From the NCBI GenBank assembly GCA_016714365.1, contig JADJNH010000005.1, positions 1,526,501 through 1,590,500 of the forward strand: DNA of 64,000 nucleotides, given 5' to 3'. Under the pieces are notes generated by a model. That model had not been told where the DNA came from. It saw only the letters and a program-made list of their open reading frames with translations, and searched no databases. Shown one piece after another: positions 27,564 through 36,767 of this stretch; the first letter of the stretch is position 1; each line of letters starts with the position of its first letter. Position numbers and translations under genes: made by a program. This DNA comes from Candidatus Vicinibacter affinis. Its GTDB lineage: Bacteria; Bacteroidota; Bacteroidia; Chitinophagales; Saprospiraceae.

Positions 27564-28922
27564 ATGGATGCATTGAAAAAAGTATATTTTCTTGGAATTG
27601 GAGGCATTGGAATGAGTGCCTTGGCCAGGTATTTCAATGCCCGAGGTGTCAAAGTTTATGGATATGATAAAACCAGAACTCCTTTGACCGTTGAATTGGA
27701 ATCAGAAGGTATGTCTGTTCATTATGAGGATCTACCGCTTGCCATACCCGAGGACTTAGATCTAGTAGTGTGGACTCCTGCCATTGCAAGGTCGCTACAG
27801 GAATTTAAAATACTTTCTTCTGGAGGGGTTACGATGATGAAGAGATCCGAGGTGTTGGGAAAAATTACGGCTAAAAATAAAAACATTGCGATTGCAGGCA
27901 CTCATGGAAAAACTACTACAAGTAGTATTTTGACGCATATTTTAGTGGAATCTGAAATAAAAGTAACAGCATTCTTGGGCGGTATACCAAAGAATTATCA
28001 TTCCAATTTTGTAGACAGGGGCCATGATTGGATAGTTGAAGAGGCAGATGAGTATGATCGCTCATTTCTACAATTACATCCTGACATTGCAGTGATCGGA
28101 TCTTTGGATGCTGACCACCTCGATATATATGGTGATCGGTCACAAATGATCTCCACGTATTTTGATTTTGCAGGTCAAATAAAATGGGGGGGGCTGCTTC
28201 TTATGGCTGCAAATATCGAACAATTGGAATTAAATAGATTCGGTCAATTGGAAAACCTAAAATTTTTGACATATGGTATTGATACAGGAGAAGTAAGGAG
28301 CAATATTTTGACAATCAAGGAAGGATGGACTACTTTCAATTACCAGGACGACAAAGGAAATCTGTTTAATGAATTAAAACTCCGATTGCCAGGCAGACAT
28401 AATTTACAAAATGTTACTGCAGCCATTCGGATAGGTGTTGAACTTGGAATTACTGAATTTGATATTCGAAAAGCATTGGAGTCTTTTCAAGGAATAGTCA
28501 GACGTTTCGAATGGATTTTTGAAGGAAAAAATCAAGTGTACATAGATGATTATGCACATCACCCTGAAGAGTTGAAAGCAGCAATTGAAGCGGCCAGGAG
28601 TTGTTATCCAGACAGGCGAATTTTGGGAATTTTTCAACCTCATTTGTATACAAGGACCAGGGATTTTGCACAGGATTTTGCAAAGGCTTTAGATTTGTTG
28701 GATGAAGTTATTTTAGTAGAATTATATCCCGCAAGAGAAGAGGCAATTCCGGGTATTAGTTCGCATACTATATTGGGTTTGATGGATTTGAGACAGAAGG
28801 CCTACGTCTTAAAAAAGGATTTGATTGAACAATTAAAACATAGAAAATTAGATATTGTCATTACTTTAGGTGCGGGGGATCTTGATTTAATGTCTGATCA
28901 AATTGCTAAAATTCTGAATTGA
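27564..28922 (+). CDS. murC: UDP-MurNAc:L-alanine ligase MurC
   Basis: A 452-aa Mur ligase catalysing the first amino-acid addition to UDP-MurNAc. Motifs: FLGIGGIGMSALARYF at the N terminus, the ATP loop AGTHGKTTTSS (about 111-121), EADEYDRSFLQLHPDIAVI, SLDADHLDIYGD and YIDDYAHHPEELKA near residue 330. The computed ORF starts at 27516 within murG; the ATG at 27564 gives the conserved start and a one-base gap. The AGTHGKTT loop and DDYAHHP separate it from Mpl-type ligases only in part, but position and length favour MurC. Confidence 0.93.
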   Translation: MDALKKVYFLGIGGIGMSALARYFNARGVKVYGYDKTRTPLTVELESEGMSVHYEDLPLAIPEDLDLVVWTPAIARSLQEFKILSSGGVTMMKRSEVLGKITAKNKNIAIAGTHGKTTTSSILTHILVESEIKVTAFLGGIPKNYHSNFVDRGHDWIVEEADEYDRSFLQLHPDIAVIGSLDADHLDIYGDRSQMISTYFDFAGQIKWGGLLLMAANIEQLELNRFGQLENLKFLTYGIDTGEVRSNILTIKEGWTTFNYQDDKGNLFNELKLRLPGRHNLQNVTAAIRIGVELGITEFDIRKALESFQGIVRRFEWIFEGKNQVYIDDYAHHPEELKAAIEAARSCYPDRRILGIFQPHLYTRTRDFAQDFAKALDLLDEVILVELYPAREEAIPGISSHTILGLMDLRQKAYVLKKDLIEQLKHRKLDIVITLGAGDLDLMSDQIAKILN

Positions 28923-28923
28923 T

Positions 28924-29715
28924 ATGAATACAAAAGTAAAGGTCGGATTAGTAATTGGATTGTACATCATTACGATGCTTGCAGTAGTAGTTGTTTGGAT
29001 GAGCTCGATTAGAGAACAACGAATTCAGAAATCAGGTCAGTTGAAAATACAGATTGTAAAGCCGTCTGAAGAAAATAAACTGCTTGAAGAAAAAGATGTG
29101 CGGATGGCAGTTGCTAGTTTTTACAAAAAAGATTGGAGGAAGATTCCGATTTATGCCCTCCGGACTGCGGATTTGGAAAGATATCTGGAAAGTCAGGCGG
29201 TTATCCATCATGCAGAAGTTTTCATTGATTCTAAGAAGAATCTACATATTGAAATGTATCAGCGTGATCCGTTGATGCGTGTGGCTGATGTGCTGGGCAA
29301 TCAATTTTATATTGATGTAGAGGGAAAAAGAATACCTAATTCAAGGAATTATTCTGCTCGTGTTCCTGTTGTAACTGGTATCCTACAACCCTTTAAAGGA
29401 CATGACATTTGGCAAGAGGAAAATTTTGAATACAGGGCGGTATATCAGCTTGCAAAGGAAATTGTAAAAGAACCTTTTGTCCGATCTCTCATAGAGCAAA
29501 TTGATTTTTTACCATCCGGTGAATTAGTGCTTGTGCCAAAAATTGGAAATGAAAAAATACAATTTGGGAATGCAGACAACATTAATGAAAAACTTGAAAA
29601 ACTTAAATTTTTTTATCAGGAAGGATTAAGGTATGAAGGTTGGAATGTTTATCAGACCATTGATTTGAAAAACAAGGACCAGGTTGTGTGCCGAAAGAAT
29701 TCTTCTGAAATATAA
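28924..29715 (+). CDS. ftsQ: Cell division protein FtsQ
   Basis: A 263-aa bitopic protein with a cytoplasmic N terminus of about 6 residues, a transmembrane helix (about 7-27) and a periplasmic domain. That domain includes a POTRA-like part (about 38-105, with IKIVKPSEEN-like opening and VFIDSKKNLHIEMYQRDPLMRV) and a beta part (about 110-240) containing ADVLGNQFYIDVEGKRIP. FtsQ recruits FtsL and later divisome proteins. Assignment rests on topology, the short but typical QRDPLxRV-type strand and the position between murC and ftsA. It starts 1 base after murC. Confidence 0.88.
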   Translation: MNTKVKVGLVIGLYIITMLAVVVVWMSSIREQRIQKSGQLKIQIVKPSEENKLLEEKDVRMAVASFYKKDWRKIPIYALRTADLERYLESQAVIHHAEVFIDSKKNLHIEMYQRDPLMRVADVLGNQFYIDVEGKRIPNSRNYSARVPVVTGILQPFKGHDIWQEENFEYRAVYQLAKEIVKEPFVRSLIEQIDFLPSGELVLVPKIGNEKIQFGNADNINEKLEKLKFFYQEGLRYEGWNVYQTIDLKNKDQVVCRKNSSEI

Positions 29716-29740
29716 TATTAAAACTCAAACTAATCAGTAT

Positions 29741-31096
29741 ATGGAATCACAAATTAATCAAAACCCGGAAATTATAGCGGCGCTTGACATTGGCACAACC
29801 AAAGTTTGTGTGGTGGTAGGTAAGCGTAATATTTTGAACAAAATTGAAGTGCTCGGCTTTGGTAAAGTAAGTTCGGAAGGGGTGATCAGAGGAGTGGTCT
29901 CAAATATAGATAAGACTGTGAAAGCAATCAGTGATGCGATTGATCTTGCGGAGAAAATGAGTAAGCATGAGATCCAAAAGGTACATGTAGGAATAGCTGG
30001 GCAGCATATAAAAAGTCTCCAACATCAAGGTGTTTTATACAGAAATAATCCGCAGGAGGAAATTACTCGTGAAGATGTAGACAAATTAGTTCAGGATATG
30101 TATAAAATCGCATTGCCTCCGGGTGATCAAATTCTTCACGTTATTCCACAAGAATTTACAGTTGATGACGAAGAAGGAATAATTGACCCAGTTGGAATGT
30201 CCGGATCAAGATTGCAATCAAATTTTCATATCATTACTGGCAACACTTCTGCTGCAAGCAATATACTGAGATGTATTGAAAAGGCCGGATTAATTGCAGA
30301 AAGTATGACACTTGAACCTTTGGCATCCGCTGAGTCTGTATTGTCTAAAGAAGAAAAGGAAGCTGGTGTAGTCATGGTTGATATTGGGGGCGGAACTACG
30401 GATGTAACCATTTACAATGAAGGCATTATACGTTACACTTCTGTGATTCCAATTGGAAGTAATATGATTACAAAAGACATTAAGGCGGGGTGTTCTGTAA
30501 CACAAGAGCAAGCAGAGAAATTGAAAGTCAGATTTGGTTCAGCTTTAAGTGAGGAGATTGTGGACAATAGAATTATAACCATTCCCGGATTGATGGGTAG
30601 AGAGCCTAAGGAAATTTCAGAAAAAAATTTGGCCAGAATTATTCAAGCCAGAGTAGAAGAAATTTTCGAATATGTAATGTGGGATATTCACAGAAGCGGC
30701 TATGAGAATAAATTGGTTGCCGGTATTGTGCTTACAGGAGGTGGATCATTATTAAAAAATCTTGAACTTTTAGCTGAATATCAAACAGGTTTGGCAGCGA
30801 GGATTGGATATCCAACGGAACATTTGTCGTCCCATTATATGGATGAGGTTTCTAACCCTATGTTTTCGACCAGTATGGGTCTTGTTTTTGAGGGGATGAA
30901 GAAAATGGCACCTATAAAAACAGAACCAAGAAAAATAGTTTCTGAAGTGTTTGATTTGGTAGAAGAGAATGTTCAAACCACAGAAGATTTAGAAAGGGAG
31001 GAAGGAAAAAGAGAAGGCTGGTTGGGCAGATTTGTCAATAAAGGATATTCTTCTGTTAAGGAGTTCTTCGAAGCCAGTCCTGATTCTGAATTTTAA
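29741..31096 (+). CDS. ftsA: Cell division protein FtsA
   Basis: A 451-aa actin-like ATPase that tethers FtsZ to the membrane. Motifs: ALDIGTTKVCVVVG (phosphate 1) at about 14-27, the SHS2/1C domain with VHVGIAGQHIKS, VMVDIGGGTTDVTIY (phosphate 2), and GIVLTGGGSLLKNL (adenosine). A linker rich in Glu and Thr leads to a C-terminal amphipathic segment (GWLGRFVNKGYSSVKEFFE), the likely membrane-targeting helix. The computed ORF begins at 29684 inside ftsQ; the ATG at 29741 gives the standard N terminus and a 25-base gap. Confidence 0.95.
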   Translation: MESQINQNPEIIAALDIGTTKVCVVVGKRNILNKIEVLGFGKVSSEGVIRGVVSNIDKTVKAISDAIDLAEKMSKHEIQKVHVGIAGQHIKSLQHQGVLYRNNPQEEITREDVDKLVQDMYKIALPPGDQILHVIPQEFTVDDEEGIIDPVGMSGSRLQSNFHIITGNTSAASNILRCIEKAGLIAESMTLEPLASAESVLSKEEKEAGVVMVDIGGGTTDVTIYNEGIIRYTSVIPIGSNMITKDIKAGCSVTQEQAEKLKVRFGSALSEEIVDNRIITIPGLMGREPKEISEKNLARIIQARVEEIFEYVMWDIHRSGYENKLVAGIVLTGGGSLLKNLELLAEYQTGLAARIGYPTEHLSSHYMDEVSNPMFSTSMGLVFEGMKKMAPIKTEPRKIVSEVFDLVEENVQTTEDLEREEGKREGWLGRFVNKGYSSVKEFFEASPDSEF

Positions 31097-31154
31097 TAAA
31101 AATATATATAATTTTTTTTTTATAATTTATTTTTATTTATAATATATAATTATA

Positions 31155-31162
31155 TATCTTTA
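31155..31162 (+). promoter_or_regulatory. Possible internal promoter for ftsZ
   Basis: TATCTTTA matches TAnnTTTG at 7 of 8 positions and lies in the 95-base, almost pure A/T gap between ftsA and ftsZ. A separate ftsZ promoter is common in other bacteria; here it is only suggested. No TTG element is seen upstream. Confidence 0.35.
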
Positions 31163-31191
31163 CGTCATAAACAAATATTAAAAATGATTAT

Positions 31192-32586
31192 ATGAATCAA
31201 GCCTCTATAATCAAAGTTATCGGAGTCGGAGGAGGGGGAACAAATGCGGTAACCCAAATGTATAATCTGGGTATCAGAGGTGTAGATTTTGCTGTATGCA
31301 ATACAGATCAGCAAAGTCTGGACATCAGTACTGTCCCAACAAAAATTCAGTTGGGACCTTTGTTGACCGTAGGCAGAGGTGCTGGAAACAATCCTGAAGT
31401 GGGGCGGCAGGCATGTCTTGAATCGGCCGAAGAGCTCAGAAGGTTTTTAGAGGTAGATACGAAAATGTTGTTTATCACTGCCGGGATGGGTGGAGGTACG
31501 GGTACCGGAGCGGCACCAATTATTGCCAAAGTAGCACGAGAACTTGGGATACTTACAGTGGGAATTGTAACCTTGCCTTTTCAATTTGAAGGCCCGCGAC
31601 GTGGCAGATTAGCATTTGAAGGTCTGGATCAGTTGAAGCAAAATGTAGATTCACTGATTGTAATTTCAAATAATAAGCTGCGTGAAATGTATGGCAACTT
31701 ATCGATGTCCTGTGCATTTTCAAATGCAGACAATATTTTGGCTACTGCTGCAAAAGGAATTGCAGAAATCATAACGGTGCCTGGTTACATTAATGTAGAT
31801 TTTGAGGATGTCAATTTTGTGATGAAGGAAAGTGGCGTTTCTATTATGGGAAGCGCTTTGGCCAGAGGAGAAGACAGGGCTAGAAAAGTGATCGAAAGTG
31901 CATTGAATTCTCCTTTATTAGAAGATAATGATATCAGAGGTGCCAAACATATTCTATTAAACATTACAACCGGTAAAAGTCCAGAGATTACAATGGATGA
32001 GGTCGGTGAAATTACCGAATATATTCAACAAGAGGCGGGCTATGATACCGATTTAATTTGGGGTTCGTGTGTAGATGAAAGTCTGGAGGACCAAATTAGT
32101 GTAACCCTGATTGCAACTGGTTTTGGACAGGGTTATAAGAATCGATCAGGTCAGGAGACGGTCAAGAAAGTTGTGATTGATTTAAATGAAGATGAGGTTG
32201 ATATTTCAAAATCTGAGATCGATCAGCCATCTTCAGCACAGACGGTTGAATTTGAAGATGAATTTACCTCACCCAGTTCTAAAGATAATGGACTGAATAC
32301 TTTGAGTTTTTATTATCAGGAGAGCACACCAAAAAAAGAGGAAAGTAAATTGCCGGAAATAAAATCTGTATTCAATAAGCCAGTGAGTGGAAACAAACCT
32401 TTAACTGAAGGTAAGAATCTTGCTGATGCAGAAAATACACCTGCTTACGAACGAAGGAATGTAAGACTTGACAGGATCAATTCCTCTGCGGAAACTACAA
32501 TTTCCCGCACAAGGATCTTTATGGATGAAGAGAACAAACTCGAAATCCGCGAAGAGAATTCATTCCTTCACGACAATGTTGACTAA
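31192..32586 (+). CDS. ftsZ: Cell division GTPase FtsZ
   Basis: A 464-aa tubulin homologue that forms the division ring. The nucleotide-binding IKVIGVGGGGTNAVTQMY begins at residue 7, the tubulin signature GGGTGTGAAP is at about 101-110, NADNILATAAKGI follows, and DLIWGSCVDESLEDQISVTLIATG marks the T7-containing half. A long variable linker (about 325-430) precedes a conserved C-terminal peptide (EENSFLHDNVD), which as I recall is the Bacteroidota form of the FtsA-binding tail. It is the last gene of the cluster and is followed by a strong terminator. Confidence 0.97.
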   Translation: MNQASIIKVIGVGGGGTNAVTQMYNLGIRGVDFAVCNTDQQSLDISTVPTKIQLGPLLTVGRGAGNNPEVGRQACLESAEELRRFLEVDTKMLFITAGMGGGTGTGAAPIIAKVARELGILTVGIVTLPFQFEGPRRGRLAFEGLDQLKQNVDSLIVISNNKLREMYGNLSMSCAFSNADNILATAAKGIAEIITVPGYINVDFEDVNFVMKESGVSIMGSALARGEDRARKVIESALNSPLLEDNDIRGAKHILLNITTGKSPEITMDEVGEITEYIQQEAGYDTDLIWGSCVDESLEDQISVTLIATGFGQGYKNRSGQETVKKVVIDLNEDEVDISKSEIDQPSSAQTVEFEDEFTSPSSKDNGLNTLSFYYQESTPKKEESKLPEIKSVFNKPVSGNKPLTEGKNLADAENTPAYERRNVRLDRINSSAETTISRTRIFMDEENKLEIREENSFLHDNVD

Positions 32587-32631
32587 AGAAGCTTCGTCTT
32601 TTCATACCTTTTCATGAGATTGGTTTATTAT

Positions 32632-32662
32632 GACCCGGGGTGGTTCCCGGGTCTTTTTTTTT
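32632..32662 (+). terminator. Strong rho-independent terminator after ftsZ
   Basis: A perfect 8-bp GC-rich stem GACCCGGG (32632-32639) pairs with CCCGGGTC (32646-32653) around a 6-base loop and is followed by nine T's. It ends the dcw transcript 46 bases after the ftsZ stop. Confidence 0.92.
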
Positions 32663-33046
32663 ATCTCCAAATTGAGATAAGTAAATCAAATAAGTGCCAC
32701 AAATATTCTAAGTCAAATCTTTTACTTTTCTGCAATTTATAAAAAGTAAGGCCATTTTTTTAGTCTTGCCAAAGGACTGTAATTCATGATGACTAAATCT
32801 CATGTTACAAATTTCCAAGGGAATTATGGAGTTATATCTACGTTTTAAAGTTGGGAAGGATGCTGTAATATAACAAGCCAATAGCGGCTTTTTAATTTTC
32901 TAAAAATTGAAAACAGTCTGTTTGATAAATTCTTGTTTGTACTTTTATTTGATGGTTTAATTTTGAGTCCCAGACAAATGTCCACTTGTTTACCTAATGA
33001 TTCAATTTGTCTATTGCTCCTAATTTTCAATTTGCAAACACAAGCT
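32663..33046. other. Intergenic region, nothing recognised
   Basis: About 380 bases between the terminators of ftsZ and of the S9 peptidase gene. A 61-codon reading frame on the minus strand (32845-33030) has no recognisable domain, and I do not call it. No RNA gene was found. Confidence 0.5.
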
Positions 33047-33084
33047 AAATAAAAAGGCCACCCACTTGGGATAGCCTTTTATTT
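33047..33084 (-). terminator. Terminator of the S9 peptidase gene
   Basis: The stem AAAAGGC (33052-33058) pairs with GCCTTTT (33074-33080), extended by A/T pairs, around a 15-base loop that contains a further CCCA/TGGG pairing. On the minus strand it is followed by TTTTTATTT. It lies 24 bases past the stop of the S9 gene. Confidence 0.7.
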
Positions 33085-33107
33085 ATATACATTAATAATT
33101 TAGCAAA

Positions 33108-35774
33108 TTATTGCAGTACACCTGTCATAACAGCACCCCCTAATTCAGGTAAGGTGATACTATATTTTACTGCTTTTGGCTCTTTTGTCTTTGCCACCCA
33201 AATTGTCATTAATCCAGGATCGGCATTAGCAGGTTTGACCTCCACTTTAAAACAATCCACGTTATTTATCATTTCAGATCCAACAACTTCTAAAGACATT
33301 AATTTTTGTTCCATTTTTTGGAGATCCGAATTAACGATTATGGTTTTGTAATCATTTGATAAAGGTAAGCAGGCAATATATAAATAAGGAGCAGGTCCAT
33401 CTGCAAAAACCGGATTGTCAATTTTAATATTCAGTTCTGATTTATCCCCACTCATATTTATTTTTCCAGAGATTGAATTCTCATGATAGCTCAGATCCAT
33501 GTTAATTGGTCCTTGGTCAATATATCTGGAAATTTGATTTAGATTTCCTTTTTGAAATTTACCGAAATCTTTTAAGCTACCAGTGGGCATGTCCAGATTA
33601 CTGGATACCAACCAATGTTTCCCTTCATCTTTAATATTAATCTTTTCTTCAAAATCCATTTTTTGTCCCATCATTTCCAAATCGACTAAATAGGTATAGT
33701 CTCCAGGAACCAGATCCTTAGAGGCAACAGCAGAGGTGATTTGAGAGGCATCGATTTTTTTAGGCATAGTGACTGTTCTGACATCAACTGTGATTTCTTG
33801 CAATCTTTTGGCAACAGCTGGATTAATATCTTCTTGATATCTTCCACCTAAATGTTTTGCCAAAAATTTTTCAGCTGCTGCAATAAATGCCATGTTGTTT
33901 ACAGGTCGAGCAAAACCATGTCCTTCATCAGGAGCGCAAATATATTCAACTGGCAAATTTTTATCCCGCATGGCAATTACGATCTGGTCTGATTCGGCCT
34001 TTTTTACTCTTGGGTCATTGGCTCCTTGCACAACCAAAAGAGGAACTTTAATTTTATCTACAGAAAATAGTGGAGATTGTTTTTTTAGCTGAGCCTCTCC
34101 TTCCGGATTGGTAGGGTCACCCATCCTTTCGTGAAAAACTTTTCTTCCTGCTTCCCAATATGGTGGAATTGATTGAAGCAAAGTGATCAGACTAGAAGGA
34201 CCTACGATGGAAACACCACAAGCATAAATATCCGGAGTAAAAGTAACTCCGGCCAAAGTGGCATAACCCCCATAAGAGCCACCTAGTATTCCTACTTTTT
34301 TTGCATCAACAATACCTTTTTTAATTAAATATTGGACACCATAGGTAATGTCGTCTTGCATTTTTTCGCCCCATTGCTTATTTCCGGCATTGATAAATTT
34401 CTTACCATAGCCAGTAGACCCTCTGAAATTTGGTTGAAGTACCGCATATCCTCTATTGGACCACAATTGAGCATAGGCATCGTAACCCCATGAATTTCTA
34501 GCCCATGGCCCGCCATGAGGATTTACTATAAGTGGTAGATTTTTAGAATTCAAACCTTTAGGCAAAGTAAGGTATGCTGGTATTTCTAACCCATCAGAAG
34601 ATTTATATCGTATAACGGTCATTGGAGAGAGGTCAGTAACAGGCATTTTCGGACGTGGTCTGTATTGAAATATTACTTTTTTTGAACGTCTGTCATATAA
34701 GTATTTTGCTCCCGGATCCGTATCGGAATAAACAGATAATAGCCAGGTCATTTCATCCTTTGTGCTGTTGTCAAAAGAAATTTCCATGCCTTTGAATTGT
34801 TTTTTCAAAAGCTTGTATTCTGATTCATATTTTTTGTCTTTCCAGTAAATTCTTGTTTTATCATCCTCATAAAATGTTGCAATCATATTTTGTGTGATAT
34901 CGGAAAAGGAAGCACTCCCAAAGTCTACTCTTTTTTCAGGGTCAGATTCAATTACACTCATTTTTAGGGTGTTGATGTTAAAGAGTACCAATCGGGATAA
35001 GTTGATTTCATCACCAACATCAGTAACCATGTAAATATGTTGACCATCAGGATGAAAATTGACGGGATAGTAGCTTTCTAAAATGCTGCTTGAGTAAATT
35101 TTTGTAAAGCCATTATTATCAAGTCTAAGCAAATCAGTAGAGCCATCAGGATTTGATTTCATGGCTAAACGTAATTTGTCTTTGTGGTCGAAAATCCACC
35201 CGACCATTCTGTCTTCATTCTTCCTAAGCAATTTTTTCTCACCGTTGGAAATTCTGATTTCATATAAATCATGCCAGGAAGCATCCCTGTCATTCAGACC
35301 AACGTAGATCAAGTCCGGATTACTTTTGGGGACTGAATAAATCATTGCTCTGACATTTGACAAATTTGTAAGATTTCTTGAAGTGGGCACGTCCATGCCT
35401 TCCATTAATTTTTCAGCAGGGTTGACTGCATAAATATGATAGTTTTCATTTCCCCCTTTATCCTGCACATACAATATGTACTTACTGTCCCTTGACCAGA
35501 AATAAGACCCAAGAGGTCTTAGAGTATCAGCAGTAACAGGTTTTGCAGCTTCGAATGCTTCTGATGCCTTTTTTACCCAAATATTTCTAGTCCCTTTATA
35601 TGGTTTAATAAAACTCATGAACTTGCCATTTGGTGAAAGTTGGGCGCCTGAAATTTCAGGATCTCCAAAAAATATTTCACGATCTATAAGCGGAGGTTGT
35701 CCGGATTTTTTTTTCTGTGCCTGTAAAGTAAGGCCTGTTATACAAGATAAAAACATTAACAAAGCTATTTTCAT
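33108..35774 (-). CDS. Secreted S9 family peptidase with C-terminal extension
   Basis: An 888-aa protein from the preferred ATG at 35774 (the computed ORF starts at 35795), which begins with a signal peptide ending LTLQAQ. An N-terminal beta-propeller (about 30-380) precedes the prolyl-oligopeptidase catalytic domain. The nucleophile motif GGSYGGYA holds Ser500, Asp587 is in GANDPRV and His619 is in DEGHGFARP. S9 enzymes of this type (acylaminoacyl- or dipeptidyl-peptidase-like) release short peptides in the periplasm. Unusually, about 225 further residues (660-888) form a beta-rich domain with KIDASQITSAV and a late VKVEVKP-like strand (CFKVEVKPANADPGLMTIWVA region), reminiscent of DUF3108. 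The gene is monocistronic and has its own terminator. Confidence 0.88.
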   Translation of the reverse strand: MKIALLMFLSCITGLTLQAQKKKSGQPPLIDREIFFGDPEISGAQLSPNGKFMSFIKPYKGTRNIWVKKASEAFEAAKPVTADTLRPLGSYFWSRDSKYILYVQDKGGNENYHIYAVNPAEKLMEGMDVPTSRNLTNLSNVRAMIYSVPKSNPDLIYVGLNDRDASWHDLYEIRISNGEKKLLRKNEDRMVGWIFDHKDKLRLAMKSNPDGSTDLLRLDNNGFTKIYSSSILESYYPVNFHPDGQHIYMVTDVGDEINLSRLVLFNINTLKMSVIESDPEKRVDFGSASFSDITQNMIATFYEDDKTRIYWKDKKYESEYKLLKKQFKGMEISFDNSTKDEMTWLLSVYSDTDPGAKYLYDRRSKKVIFQYRPRPKMPVTDLSPMTVIRYKSSDGLEIPAYLTLPKGLNSKNLPLIVNPHGGPWARNSWGYDAYAQLWSNRGYAVLQPNFRGSTGYGKKFINAGNKQWGEKMQDDITYGVQYLIKKGIVDAKKVGILGGSYGGYATLAGVTFTPDIYACGVSIVGPSSLITLLQSIPPYWEAGRKVFHERMGDPTNPEGEAQLKKQSPLFSVDKIKVPLLVVQGANDPRVKKAESDQIVIAMRDKNLPVEYICAPDEGHGFARPVNNMAFIAAAEKFLAKHLGGRYQEDINPAVAKRLQEITVDVRTVTMPKKIDASQITSAVASKDLVPGDYTYLVDLEMMGQKMDFEEKINIKDEGKHWLVSSNLDMPTGSLKDFGKFQKGNLNQISRYIDQGPINMDLSYHENSISGKINMSGDKSELNIKIDNPVFADGPAPYLYIACLPLSNDYKTIIVNSDLQKMEQKLMSLEVVGSEMINNVDCFKVEVKPANADPGLMTIWVAKTKEPKAVKYSITLPELGGAVMTGVLQ

Positions 35775-35853
35775 ATGATTAAAATTGAATTTCAAGGAAA
35801 GTTTAAGAAGTATGTCTTTTTGTAAATACCACCAAATAAACGGAAAGTTCCAA

Positions 35854-36558
35854 TTAATGTTTTGTTATTTCCAAAAATTCAATGATCATTGCAGCGAGTG
35901 TGGTGGGGTCCACTCGTTCAATTATATGGGGTGTGGCAGGAATTTCAACATACGTTCCATTAGGCAGAATATCCGCAATACGCCTGGATTCGGCTTCAAA
36001 TACAGTTTTATCTCTATCGCCCCTTGTGATTAAGACCTTAGATTGCAGCTTAAGTAATTCAGCAGGGTCAAGTCTTGGGTTATTTCCAAGATCTATCAAA
36101 AATTCTTTGGTGTAGTTAACCAAAGAGCTCCAATTATCTCCGTGTAAGTGCACCAACGATTCAATTACAGCTGGATACTTAGAAAGCAATACTTCACTAT
36201 CCACAAAAGAAAATTGTTCCATATAGGTTTTATCCGACCAGTCAAATTTGGTCCCCAAAGTTATGACACTGTTAAACGGAACAAGGCTTTTAGTTGCAGC
36301 ATATAGACCAACATATCCACCAAGACTGTAACCAAAAATATTTGGATCCAAAATTTTATGCTTTTCGATAAAAGAAGTCAATTCCTGACCAAGTTTATCA
36401 ATGCTTATACTTTCGGGTGGATTTGAATTTTTTCCATGCCCTGAAAAATTTAAAAGAAAAACATTAAATTTATCATTCAGTAATTCTGCCAGCTTTTCAA
36501 GCTGTGCTGATGAACCCAAGGCCCCATGTAGAAGGATTATATTTTTTAAACCAGTCAT
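35854..36558 (-). CDS. Alpha/beta hydrolase
   Basis: A 234-aa cytoplasmic alpha/beta hydrolase fold protein. It shows LLHGALGSS (oxyanion strand, 9-17), the nucleophile elbow GYSLGG with Ser78, the acid in TRGDRDKTVF (Asp181 or Asp183) and the catalytic His211 in ATPHIIERVD. The cap region is short. The substrate cannot be deduced; relatives include esterases, MenH-like and BioH-like enzymes. It lies 79 bases upstream of the S9 gene on the same strand and could be co-transcribed with it. Confidence 0.85.
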   Translation of the reverse strand: MTGLKNIILLHGALGSSAQLEKLAELLNDKFNVFLLNFSGHGKNSNPPESISIDKLGQELTSFIEKHKILDPNIFGYSLGGYVGLYAATKSLVPFNSVITLGTKFDWSDKTYMEQFSFVDSEVLLSKYPAVIESLVHLHGDNWSSLVNYTKEFLIDLGNNPRLDPAELLKLQSKVLITRGDRDKTVFEAESRRIADILPNGTYVEIPATPHIIERVDPTTLAAMIIEFLEITKH

Positions 36559-36767
36559 TTATACTTTAAAGTTGAAATTTTACTAATCTTAAAATAGTTA
36601 TAATATACTGCACAATTTTCAATTTGGATTTTCCCATAAGTCTGGTAAATTAGACTTTTGATTGTTAGTAATTATCTCTTTTTTTGTAGCAGAAAATTGG
36701 ACAAAAATTCAAGTAAAATTTATTCATCTTTAGAAAAATATATAGTGCAATATCTTGAAATTAATGT

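Noticed and set aside
17324..32586. Absence of murF and ddl considered as gene loss or assembly error
   Set aside because: As I recall, Bacteroidota dcw clusters usually lack these genes, which lie elsewhere; all gaps here are short and intact.
32845..33030. 61-codon minus-strand ORF between ftsZ and the S9 peptidase
   Set aside because: No domain, signal or membrane segment, no promoter-like site next to it, and its composition is that of AT-rich non-coding DNA.
36638..36657. AAGTCT...AGACTT hairpin considered as a terminator for the acyltransferase gene
   Set aside because: The stem is only 6 bp and the T's are on the plus strand, the wrong side for the minus-strand gene.
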